Shown in pieces: positions 1-9,061 of a stretch of DNA of 24,748 bases. The notes beneath the pieces are model-generated. The model saw only the letters and a list, made by a program, of their open reading frames with translations, did no database searches and was not told the origin of the DNA. Made by a program: the position numbers and the translations under genes. The stretch is from Acanthamoeba sp. SK_2022b (Eukaryota > Discosea > Longamoebia > Acanthamoebidae). How positions within the stretch are numbered: position 1 is the first letter of the stretch; every line of letters starts with the position of its first letter. The DNA lies in NCBI GenBank assembly GCA_027943245.1, contig JANDJZ010000124.1, positions 1 to 24,748 on the forward strand, read 5' to 3'.

Positions 1-3000
1 CGTCGACCCACCGCCGGCCCACCAGCGCCGACACCTCGCGGGCACACGGGCACCGCTCTCCCAATGCGACTGCGAACTCGACGGCGGTGAGCATGGCGCT
101 GACCAACTCCAGGCCCTGCGCGCGCGCCATCTGCTTGACCACGGTAGACATCACCGCCCCGGCCAATTCCAGGCGGCCTGTCCATCGATCGCTGTCGTCA
201 GCCTCCCTTCCCCCCCCCTCCCCCATCTATACAAAACGACAGTCGGTTGTGGGGGGGGGCACCGTCATAGCGAATGTGCGATCGAATCAGCTGGAGCAGG
301 AGGCTGAGCGACTCCTCGTTCTGGGCAGGAGGCACGAGGCCGGCGCGCTGCAGGCGCGAGACGCAGGCGGCGACGATGGCCTCCTTGGGCTCGTCGTCGA
401 TGTCGACATCGCGCAACAGCTGGTCGAGCGTGACAAAGGCGCGGCGCTGCACGAGGCCGTGCTCCGCCTGCGTGGCGAGCTCCAGCAGCCGGTCGACGCT
501 GGCCTGCCTTGCGTCGGGCGGGCTCCACGACCACAGGTGCCTCAGGGCCTCACACGCGCCGTAGCGCACCAGCGGCTAGACACGCGCCCACGCGGAGTTA
601 TAAGCGAATGTGGGGATGCTGACGTCAGCAACAGCCCAGGCAAGACCAGTTGTAGGAAGGGGGGGGGGGCAACCTCTGGGTCGTTCAGGCACTCGATGAC
701 GTAGTGAATGTGCTCCAAGGCTCCCTGGATGAGCTCGGGCACAGGTTCCTCCTCCTCCTCGTCGTCGTCACCGCTGTCGCCTTCCTCTTCGTCGCCTTGG
801 CCTTCTTCTTCAACTGGTTCGGGCTGTGGATTCTCTCGGCCGCCATCATCCTCTTCGTATTGGTCATCTTGGTCGTCATCGTCGTCGTCGTCGTGCTCGT
901 CAACCTCGGCCCTTCGTGTCTCGTCAACCTCGCCGGGGCGCTCAGAATCGTCGGTCTGGTTCGCGCCTGCGATCATCCCCAACAGCACCAGGCCACCCGC
1001 CCTGCTCTCCGCGTCAGCCCGGCGTGCTCCCCCCCCCGCGACAGGGCATCGAGTGGCCAGCGCGCATTGGCGTGGGGGGGGGGGCAATGGGTACCTGTGC
1101 CACGCGTCCTGTCCGTCGGCCTGAAGCCAGGCGCGAACGGTCGCCAGGAGCAGGGCGGCCAAGCACTTCCTGCCGCAGATTCGAGACACCAACGCGAGAG
1201 TGCGCTTGCGCATCTTGCGCAGCTCTGAGCGCTTTCGAAGAGGGATGGGGGGGGGATTGGGGAGAGAGGAGTGAGGGGGGGGTAAGACATGTGTCTGCAC
1301 GAGTGTGACGTGAAAGAGGGGAGGGGGGCAACGCGCCATGGGCCAAGGCGGCGATGCGCTGTTGGATCTCCTGCGGCAAGGTGCGAAGGGAGCTGGCAGC
1401 CATGTCCAATCGGTTGGCCAAGAAGTAGAGCGACTGCTGCGCCAGGCCGCCCCGCTGACGCACCATCGGGAGCACCCGCTCGTGCACGATCTCCGCAATT
1501 CTGTCGACACTCATCAGCGAGGATGAGCATACGGCGACACCGCACGCCAACCGAGGCCGATTCAGCTTGCAGAGTGATTTGGGGGGGGGGGCGCACAGGT
1601 CCATGGGGCACCGATTCAGGTCCATGAGGCCAACCAATCGTTGAACCAATCGGGTGGCGGCACGGGCCTCATTGCCATTGGCGTTCTGCAACTCGCCCCC
1701 CCCCCCTCTGGAGTGAGCCCAGACAGCGAAAGAGAGAAGAGAGAAGCCCGTCGCAAGAGCTTTCGCAAAGTCACCTGCATGCTATCCAGGGCGCGGTGGA
1801 GCGGGACCAGCCCCGGGCTGGCCGAGCCCACTCTGGCGAGCGATTTGTAGAGGGCCGCCCTGATCGCGGGGTCTTGCTCCACCGATAGCCGATGCACCCG
1901 CGACTGCGGAGAGCGGTGTGGCGATTGCGTGATCGCAAGTCAGCCCAGCGCCACCAGCAGCAGCCCCCGTGGAAGACGTACCGCGCACACGTTGGCCTGC
2001 ACCATCAGGTGGCACTCAGAGAGATGCCACTGGGCAGCCTCCAACCGAACCTCGGGGTCGCGGTGGTTGAGAGCGGTGATCAGGAGTCCCTCGAAACTCT
2101 GTTCGCGTGGAGGATTTGCCAAAATGATATAAGTTGGGTTTAAAGAGACAGAGGAGAGAGAACGGTGGGAGGGCATGCTCACCGACCAGCCCAAGGACGA
2201 GGCGAACTGGCTGTCGACGGCGTGCTCAAATAGCGAGAGACCCGCTTGATGTACGATCGCGTCTCGCGCGTGTAAGCGGTCATTTTCATTGAATCCACTA
2301 CAGCTAATAAAATCAAATGAAAAAAATAATCATAAGATAAAATTATATTTTGACAAAAAAATGGCTCACCTTGCACGATCGCTGAGCTCTCACTCTCCTC
2401 GATGAGCTCCTTAAAGGGGGCCGCCTGGATCGGCGCTGTACGCGTGGGCCGCACACAAGACACACACAAGCGTGAGCGAGGATAGACGAGGACGGCGAAG
2501 CACGCAGTGGCGGGGAGGTTGTCGCTACCGATCAAGCGGGAGAGAAAGTCTCTGTATCGAAACTCAGCTGAGCGCCCGCACACTTGGGAGATGGCGGAGA
2601 GGAGGCTGACCGCCACCGACTCGTCGCCGCCGTGATGGAGCCGTGCGGCCTGCCATAGGCGCGCCCACAGTCGATTCACGAGCGCGTCGGTCTCAAACCG
2701 ACACTCGCGGAGGTGCTGCACCGCCACGGGCACCACCTCCTCGCCCAGCTGGGCAAACACGCGACGCTTGTGGTCTTCGTTCACGTCATCGCCGGCAACG
2801 TCGCCGGCGTCGGTGTTCATGGGGCCGACGTTGTCGAGAAACGAGAGACACGCGTGAGGCCCATCGTCCACAAAGAGCCACTCGAACACGCGCGCGACGA
2901 TGGCGTCCCGGGCCGGCGACCACGCGCGCTCGGCGAGCGAGCAAACTCCGCGGTCGACCGAGCCGACGGCCTCGACGACCTCGGGGTGGCTCACGACCCA

Positions 3001-3290
3001 GTCCACAATCGTTGGAGAGCCCCTCCTCCGCTGATGTATCAAGTCAGCCACTCGCTTTCTCTCTCTCTCTCTCTCTGCCTTCTCCTCTTTCTCTCTCTCT
3101 GTGAGCGTTGGAGGAATTGTTTGGAGGGGTAGCGCACCTGGGGTTGGTCGACCGGCACGAACTGGAGGGTCGCAGAAACGATGCTCCTCGCCAAGCGCAG
3201 AGGATCGATGGGCGCGGAGGCCACGATAAAACGCCGCCCTTTATAAGCGAACAGGTGGACCTCTCTTGCGGCGGTACCTTGCTTTTCCAT
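1..3290 (-). CDS. HEAT-repeat protein, 3' part outside the window
   Basis: Multi-exon gene whose exons carry HEAT-like helical pairs, for example HPLVRYGACEAL-type text (exon 263-575; the first two residues are inferred), HRDPEVRLEAAQWHL (exon 1982-2098) and QDPAIRAALYKSLARVG (exon 1775-1903). Exons with matching phases are 3138-3290, about 2370-3030, 2183-2297, 1982-2098, 1775-1903, 1612-1685, about 1333-1509, 1095-1231, 674-1001, 263-575 and 1-177. The joins near 2297-2540 and 1231-1333 are uncertain because the phases do not close with simple sites. Exon 674-1001 encodes a long Asp/Glu-rich loop. An acidic loop among HEAT repeats recalls importin-beta-type karyopherins, but I cannot assign a family. 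The start at 3290 is the first Met of the most upstream exon I can support. The frame is still open at base 1. Confidence 0.62.
576..673 (-). other. intron with poly-C tract in the HEAT-repeat gene
   Basis: GT-AG intron between the acidic exon and the exon that begins PLVRYGACEAL. The intron removes 98 nt, starts GTTGCC and carries a C10 run in the sense strand at about 660-669. Near its 3' end it contains the 12-bp palindrome GCTGACGTCAGC (618-629), which recurs at 3373-3384. Phase 0 on both sides. Confidence 0.6.
3055..3103. repeat. (CT)n-rich low-complexity tract in a HEAT-gene intron
   Basis: Two CT runs interrupted by a short C/T-rich stretch, inside the first intron (3031-3137) of the HEAT-repeat gene. 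In the sense strand it reads as a GA tract. Confidence 0.85.
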
Positions 3291-3338
3291 CCTTCTGTAC
3301 CGAATACCGAACGAAAACCTTGCCTAGAAAAATGGTTG

Positions 3339-3477
3339 TTGTTTCGTTTTTACAAGAGAAAACGAAACAACCGCTGACGTCAGCAGCCCGTGGTCATCAA
3401 TCTATCAATGTTATTTGTATATTTAGCAAATATCAATATCTGCGGTTGTTTCGTTTTCTCTTGTAAAAACGAAACAA
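3339..3477. repeat. foldback element: 36-bp inverted repeats that are themselves hairpins
   Basis: Bases 3339-3374 are an exact reverse complement of 3442-3477, with a 67-nt spacer. Each arm is itself nearly palindromic. In arm 1, GTTGTTTCGTTTT (3338-3350) pairs with 3359-3371 over an 8-nt loop. In arm 2, TTGTTTCGTTTT (3446-3457) pairs with 3466-3477 over an 8-nt loop. The motif TTGTTTCGTTTT therefore occurs four times in alternating orientation. The element lies between the stop of the RBR ligase gene (3501) and the start of the HEAT gene (3290), both on the minus strand. It resembles a small non-autonomous foldback/MITE, but I see no clear target-site duplication. A role in 3'-end formation or as a promoter element is also possible. 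Confidence 0.8.
3373..3384. promoter_or_regulatory. CRE-like palindrome GCTGACGTCAGC
   Basis: A perfect 12-bp palindrome with core TGACGTCA (3375-3382), about 85 nt upstream of the HEAT gene start codon and just inside the left foldback arm. The same 12-mer occurs at 618-629. The core matches the CREB/ATF (bZIP) consensus. Function is inferred from the motif alone. Confidence 0.3.
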
Positions 3478-3500
3478 GAGAGCCCGCCCAACCGGTGTTA

Positions 3501-5595
3501 CTACTTCCTGTTGATGCGGGCGGCCGATGCTCGTGTGTACAGCGGCGCTTCGGACCACAAGAACGCGGTGCTGCACTTGACGCTACACACGAAACGACAA
3601 AAACGGCAAACGTCAACTTCCCAACAAGGTTAAGGGAGGACAGGAGAGAGGAGAGAGAGAGAGAGAGGCGTCTCCCAACCAGCGCATGTGGTCGCAGCCA
3701 AGGTTCTTTTCGATCAGCATCCAGCAGCGGGGGCAGTGCCGCACGTCTCTTCGGCCCGCCCACTTGTGCAGATCCTGCTTCTCCCTGCACCCATCGAGGA
3801 CATCGATGTCAATGAACTGCAGTTCTGCGTGCGTGCGTGCGTGCGTGCGTGCATGCGTGAGCAGCCCACGATACACTTTGGTGAGGGCGCGGCCTGGCCG
3901 GGCGACCGGATCCCGCTTCCGTTGCCTCCGCTCCTCGGCCCGCGCGCAGCTGATCTTCGCCTTGTGCCCCTGCACGCGCGCACACGCGCGCGTCAACGAA
4001 ATCGCTGCGCGGCCGCCGGCGAGCATGCCTCGGAGGGCGCGGGCGAGGCGCGTACGGTGCGGCACGCCTTGCAGAACGTGAACCGGCATAGCGGGTTGAC
4101 GCACTGGATGAACTTGGCGTCGGCGTCGTTGGCCTCCACTCCGCCGCCGCAGCGTTTCGGGCACCACCTGCATCGACACCCCCCCCCCGCGCGCGCCACG
4201 CCTGCCATGTGAGCCATCGCGAGCCTCGACATTGTGTTGGGGGAGGGGAACACGCCGACAGTGATGGTAGTGGTGATGGTGATGATGATGATGACAATGA
4301 TTGATGACGTACATCAAGTTGGGGATGTGGTCGAGGGCCTTGTTGAAGATGAAGGTGTCGAACTCGTCGAGCAGCTCCGCGCTGACGCAGTTCTGGATGT
4401 CGGAGTAGCCCAGCACGCGCGTGCACTTGAACGCGGGGCACCGGACGCCGTACGCCTCGTCGTCGCCCTCGCCGCCGTCGCCGACGAGAGCCGAGGCCCG
4501 CGGCGCCGCGGTCGTCCTGCGCACAACGCCACGTCAGCACCAGCGTGAGACTCGGCTTCGCTTCCATGGCGCGGGCGAGTACGGAGGCGGAGGCCGAAGC
4601 AGGCCGGCGTCGCCACCGGGCGGGTCGGGCGGGGCCGCGATCGACCGCTCCTTGATCTTGATGGCCAGGTAGCTCGTCATGCAGTCGGCGCAGAAACCGT
4701 GTCCGCACGGCTCGATCTGCCCCGATCCCCTCCGCCAATGAGCAAAGGCCAACCAATTCGCATTCCTTGAAAGGGTGGGCAACAACACAGGCCGACGAGG
4801 CGCACCAGCACGATCTCGTAGTAGGGGTACTCCTCCATGCATATCTGGCAATCGTAGCGATCGCCCGCGTGCTTGTCGACGACGACCTGCTCTCGTGGTG
4901 GGGCCTCGCCTTCTCCCTCCTCTCCCTCGCCGCTTGCCCGCGGTCGCTCTCTCTCCCCGTCGGCGGCGGGGACGTCGCCGGCGAGTTCGCGAAGGACGGC
5001 CCGGAGCGAGGCCTCCTCGTCCTCGTGCTGCAGCTTGAGCGCCAGGGACTCGTCCTGCGCCAGGCGCATCGCCGCCTCCTCCTCGCAGTCGCCCCGCCGC
5101 CTCGCCTCAGGCTCGCAGTGTCCCTCCGCCTCCGAGCTTGCCGTCTGTAAAAGGGGTAGGCCACGAGCGAGTGAGGAGGAAAGCTCAGCGAGGCGGTGTT
5201 TTGGGGGGGGGAGCAGGAGGAGGAGCAAGACCTGATTGGAAGAAGAGGTGGAAGTGGAAGTGGAGAGGGCCGATTGCGGTTGAGGCTCGTTCAGGAGGAT
5301 GAGCACGGCTTGCTCCTGGTCTCCGTTGGCCCGCTTCACCGCAGCAGCAATTTGCTTCAGGGGCATGTCGGGGAGCAGCTCCGAAATGGACAAGCACTGG
5401 TGCCCCCTCCCGCCCATGAGCACACCAGTCAGCCTCCTTGCCACGTGCGAGTATGTGCTTGTCACACGGGCGGACACGCCCTCCCCCCCCATAAACAAAA
5501 GAAAGGCAAAGGCTGCAACGCACGATGGCTTCCCAGAGACGATTCCGCTCACGCAGACGTGCTCGCTCTGCACGGTCCACACTTGTTCTCTCCAT
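3501..5595 (-). CDS. RBR (RING-IBR-RING2) E3 ubiquitin ligase with UBA/CUE-like N-terminus
   Basis: Nine exons whose phases all close: 5524-5595, 5232-5396, 4797-5144, 4583-4716, 4313-4516, 4056-4167, 3877-3969, 3680-3816 and 3501-3582, giving 448 aa. Residues 25-65 look like a UBA/CUE fold (SISELLPDMPLKQIAAAVKR). An acidic helix near 95-130 resembles a ubiquitin-interacting motif. RING1 starts at YDCQICMEE, continues with EPCGHGFCADCM and ends with CPAFKC. The IBR has WCPKRC, CVNPLC, FCKAC and HKAKISC. RING2 has HCPRC and NLGCDHMRCVKC, whose GC is the expected catalytic Cys that carries the ubiquitin thioester in this family. Odd features: RING1 holds a Pro/Gly-rich insertion of about 45 residues before its last Cys pair, and RING2 ends FLWSEAPLYTRAS, without the usual final Cys pair. 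A substrate cannot be predicted. Confidence 0.85.
3826..3858. repeat. (GTGC)n tetranucleotide repeat in an RBR-gene intron
   Basis: Near-perfect tandem tetranucleotide inside the 60-nt intron 3817-3876, immediately before the 3' splice site in the sense (minus) direction. It occupies most of the intron. Confidence 0.8.
4260..4306. repeat. interrupted (GAT/GGT)n trinucleotide repeat in an RBR-gene intron
   Basis: Imperfect trinucleotide run that would read as poly-His on the minus strand if retained. It falls inside the intron 4168-4312, which uses a GTACGT donor. Splicing it out restores the IBR text (NLM joined to WCPKRC). Confidence 0.75.
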
Positions 5596-5893
5596 CAAAT
5601 GGTGTTGGTGTTGTAGACGGTCGGCAGCAACTTTGCCAGTACCACCAGCGGCAAGCAGCGAAATTCATCCCCGATATTTCCGGGTGGTGGGGAAACGAAC
5701 GCCAACTCTGGCAGTAGCCAGAGACCTGGGATAGCCCTCCCTCGTATCCCACCTTCCAGAGGATTCCACCACCTCGAGGGGTTATGGCGAGTGGGTGGGC
5801 CAGATCATCAGGTCCCCTTTCGGCGAGACACAATTTATTCCAAGAAAAGAGGCTTATAAAAAAAAGCCGCAGCAACAATAGGGCATTCTTTTT

Positions 5894-5905
5894 TTTGGCG
5901 CCAAA
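5894..5905. promoter_or_regulatory. E2F-like palindrome TTTGGCGCCAAA upstream of the reductase gene
   Basis: A perfect 12-bp palindrome that contains the E2F/DP consensus TTTSSCGC on both strands. It lies about 208 nt before the start codon of the reductase large subunit. Reductase genes are classic S-phase targets of E2F in animals and plants, so the position fits. Binding is not shown by sequence. Confidence 0.5.
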
Positions 5906-5962
5906 GAAGGAAAGGCAAGCGCCCGTTTGCGAACGTTAACTCTCCCCAACGGCTCGCCGCAG

Positions 5963-5974
5963 CTTGGCGCCAAG
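5963..5974. promoter_or_regulatory. second E2F-like palindrome CTTGGCGCCAAG
   Basis: A perfect 12-bp palindrome sharing the core TTGGCGCCAA with the site at 5894-5905, centred 69 nt downstream of it. It is one base short of the strict TTTSSCGC consensus on each strand. Confidence 0.42.
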
Positions 5975-6112
5975 AGACGCGCGCAAGAAGCCGAGGGCAG
6001 TGGCGGGTGTTATTCATCTACAAACCACACCAACCCGTTCAGAACTCTCAGCACCAATATTGCTGCAGTGAAGCGTTAACGGGTTTTCATAACTACCACT
6101 TCACACTCGACC

Positions 6113-8768
6113 ATGTATGTCATAAAGAGAGATGGCAACCCCGAGAGGGTGCGTTACGCCATCCATTAATTTGCGTCTACAAACACTCGATCAAGATTGC
6201 ACGGATAATTAATCCGATTCGGGGTGCTATTACAGGTTTCTTTCGATAAAATCACACGAAGGCTTCAGGTCTTGTGTCAGCTGGAGCCGGCGCTTGCCAG
6301 CGACGTCGACCCGGTCCTCGTGACACAGAAGGTGGTTCAGGGCGTTTACAATGGCGTCCACACCGCGCAGCTCGATCACCTCGCTGCCGAGACCGCTGCC
6401 TACATGGGTTCATACAACCCTGGCTACAACGTACTCGCCGCGCGCATTGCCATCTCCAATCTCCAGAAGGACACTTCGGCATCTCTCCTGGAAACTGCCC
6501 GCACACTTCACACCTACGTCAACGCTCAGACCGGCCTTCCTTCAGGCCTCATCGCCGACGACGTCTATGAGGTCATCCTTAATCACACCGAAGCCCTCGA
6601 ATCGGCAATCAAGTACGAGCGCGACTTCAACTACACCTACTTCGGCTTCAAGACCCTAGAGCGGTCCTACCTCTTCAAGGTCGACGACAAGATCGTCGAG
6701 CGACCCCAGCACATGCTCATGCGCGTGGCCATCGGCCTGCACAAGAACAACATCCCCGCCGTCATCGAGACCTACGACCTCCTCTCTCAGCAGCTCTTCA
6801 CCCACGCCACTCCCACCCTCTTCAACGCCGGCACCCCCCGCCCGCAGCTGTCCTCGTGCTTCCTCTTGACGATGAAGGAGGACTCCATCGAGGGCATCTA
6901 CGACACCCTCAAGCAGTGCGCCCTCATCTCCAAGTCGGCCGGCGGCATCGGCCTTGCCGTTCACCGCATCCGTGCCTCCAACTCCTACATTCGCGGTACC
7001 AACGGTACCTCCAACGGTCTCATCCCCATGCTCCGCGTCTACAACGACACTGCCCGCTACGTCGACCAAGGTACATATTCTGAACATACATCGTCTCGCT
7101 CTGGTCTTGTCTCGTCTTTTCTTGTAGAAGCAAGCGCCTGACGTCGTGGCTCTACTCGCCTTTCTTTTTGTAGGAGGCGGCAAGCGCAAGGGCGCCTTTG
7201 CCATCTACCTGGAGCCCTGGCATGCGGACATCTTTGACTTCCTCGACCTCAAGAAGAACCACGGCAAGGAGGAGAACCGCGCTCGCGACCTCTTCTACGG
7301 CCTGTGGGTGCCCGACCTGTTCATGAAGCGCGTCGAGTCTGGCGGCGACTGGTCGCTCTTCTGCCCCAACGAGGCCCCCGGCCTGTTTGAGTCGTGGGGC
7401 AAGGAGTTTGAGGCCAAGTACGAGCGCTACGAGCAGGAGGGCCGCGCCCGCCGCGTGGTCAAGGCCCAGGAGCTGTGGTTCGCCATCCTCGAGTCGCAGA
7501 TCGAGACCGGCACGCCCTACATGCTCTACAAGGACGCCTGCAACGGCAAGTCGAACCACCAGCACCTGGGCACGATCCAGTCGTCGAACCTGTGTACCGA
7601 GGTCGTGCAGTACACGTCGCCCGACGAGGTGGCCGTGTGCAACCTGGCCTCGCTGGCTCTGCCCAAGTTCGTCGTCGACGGCCAGTTTGACCACAAGAAG
7701 CTGTACGACGTGGTCAAGGTCGTCACCAAGAACCTCAACAAGGTGATCGACATCAACTACTACCCCGTCCCCGAGGCCCGCAACTCGAACATGCGCCACA
7801 GGCCCATCGGCATCGGAGTGCAGGGCCTCGCCGACGTCTTCATGGTCCTGCGCCACCCGTGGGAGAGCGAGGAGGCCCGCGAGCTCAACCGCGCCATCTT
7901 CGAGACCATCTACTACGCCGCCCTCGTCGCCTCGAACGAGCTCGCGCAGGTCGAGGGCACCTATCAGACCTACGAGGGCTCGCCCGCGTCCAAGGGCAAG
8001 CTCCAGCCCGACCTCTGGGGCGTCGTGCCCTCGGACAGGTGGGACTGGGCCACCCTCCGCGCCAGCATCGCCGAGCACGGCCTGCGCAACTCGCTCCTCG
8101 TGGCGCCCATGCCCACGGCCTCGACCTCGCAGATCCTCGGCAACAACGAGTGCTTCGAGCCCTACACCTCCAACATCTACACTCGCCGCATCCTCGCCGG
8201 CGACTTCACCGTCGTCAACGAGCACCTCCTCCGCGAGCTCCAGGCCCGCGGGCTCTGGTCGCCCGCCCTCAAGAACAAGCTGGTCTCGCACAACGGCTCG
8301 GTCCAGCGCATCGACGAGATCCCCGACGACATCAAGAAGCTCTACAAGACCGTGTGGGAGATCCCGCAGCGCGTGATCATCGACATGGCCGCCGATCGCT
8401 CGGCCTACATCGACCAGAGCCAGTCGCTCAACGTCTACATGGGCGAGCCCTCCTTTGCCAAGCTCACCTCGATGCACTTCTACGCCTGGCGCAAGGGCCT
8501 CAAGACCGGCATGTACTACCTCCGCACACGGCCGGCCGCCAACGCCATCCAGTTCACCGTCGAGAAGGAGACCGTCCCCGTCGCTGCCCCCAGCCCGAAC
8601 CCCAAGTCGGCCACCGCCTCGCCTCTGCGTTCGCCGGCCAAGCCCACCGCCGACGAGATGCTCCGGAAGCCCAAGCCCCTCTCCATTCCCTCCTCGCCCG
8701 CGCCCGTCTCGACTGTCGAGTACGACGGCGAGGTCTGCTACCCCGGCTGCGAGAGCTGCAGCGGCTAA
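6113..8768 (+). CDS. RNR1: ribonucleoside-diphosphate reductase large subunit (class I, R1)
   Basis: Makes deoxyribonucleotides from ribonucleoside diphosphates together with the small R2 subunit. Three exons, 6113-6148, 6236-7070 and 7174-8768, join in phase to give 821 aa, the usual size for eukaryotic R1. The tiny first exon encodes [12 protein letters not shown] and starts the ATP cone, the allosteric activity site. Catalytic residues are present: Cys220 in LSSCFLL, Asn429/Cys431/Glu433 in NLCTEVV, Cys446 in [11 protein letters not shown], and the radical-path Tyr pair in [16 protein letters not shown] is the phosphate-binding signature. A Pro/Ser-rich linker of about 60 residues precedes the C-terminal CESC thiol pair, which re-reduces the active site. 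ATG 6113 is chosen because the conserved VIKRDG start is directly encoded. Two E2F-like palindromes lie upstream. A degraded copy of its 3' end sits at 10590-10692. Confidence 0.97.
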
Positions 8769-9061
8769 GCCTCTCTCTGTCTCCCTACTCCTTTAGTCTC
8801 CCTCTCTCTCCTTCCGACCGCGCTCTTGTCGAGTTGCGGCTCTCTCTCTACCGTGCCTCATGTAAAGTGGAAATTATTCATCTACAACAAGTAGTACTAC
8901 CATTTTGATCTTCGTGTGCACGATGTGGTGACAATGTTGGCAAGCACCATCAACCTTGCTGAGCTTGTAAAGAACACCTGTTTGCGTTCTAGCTGGGAAG
9001 AGAAAAAAAGGAGCGTTCCCGCCCTTTTCCCCTATCGCGCCACAACGCAACAGAAGTTCTC
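8769..9061. other. intergenic region between the reductase and SAM-kinase genes
   Basis: 293 nt between the reductase stop and the SAM-kinase start on the same strand. It starts with a C/T-rich stretch (8771-8860), likely reductase 3' UTR, followed by more balanced sequence that presumably holds the promoter of the kinase gene. I see no gene or clear element. Confidence 0.4.

Larger units (their letters stand above)
5596..6112. promoter_or_regulatory. divergent promoter region between the RBR ligase and ribonucleotide reductase genes
   Basis: 517 nt without a supported gene. It separates the RBR start (minus, 5595) from the reductase start (plus, 6113). It holds a plus-strand TATAAA at 5855-5860, T/A-rich tracts and two GGCGCC-centred palindromes, listed separately. 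The open minus-strand frame through 5549-5878 has no family motif I recognise, so I treat it as non-coding or 5' UTR. Confidence 0.55.

Noticed and set aside
4234..4312. A poly-His tract on the minus strand that could be a His-rich domain of the RBR ligase.
   Set aside because: It lies between a GTACGT donor and an acceptor with matching phase. Removing it restores the IBR zinc-binding text, so it is an intron.
5549..5878. A 109-codon minus-strand open frame upstream of the RBR start codon.
   Set aside because: No recognisable domain, overlaps the promoter and first exon in another frame, and its composition is not coding-like.
7152..8477. A 441-codon open frame on the minus strand opposite the reductase gene.
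   Set aside because: It is the antisense shadow of a GC-rich coding exon with strong codon bias. It has no domain text, and the plus strand is a clear enzyme.
6010..8887. A 14-mer TTATTCATCTACAA occurs both before (6010-6023) and after (8874-8887) the reductase gene.
   Set aside because: About one exact 14-mer match is expected by chance in a window of this size, and the flanks do not align, so it is not evidence of an inserted unit.
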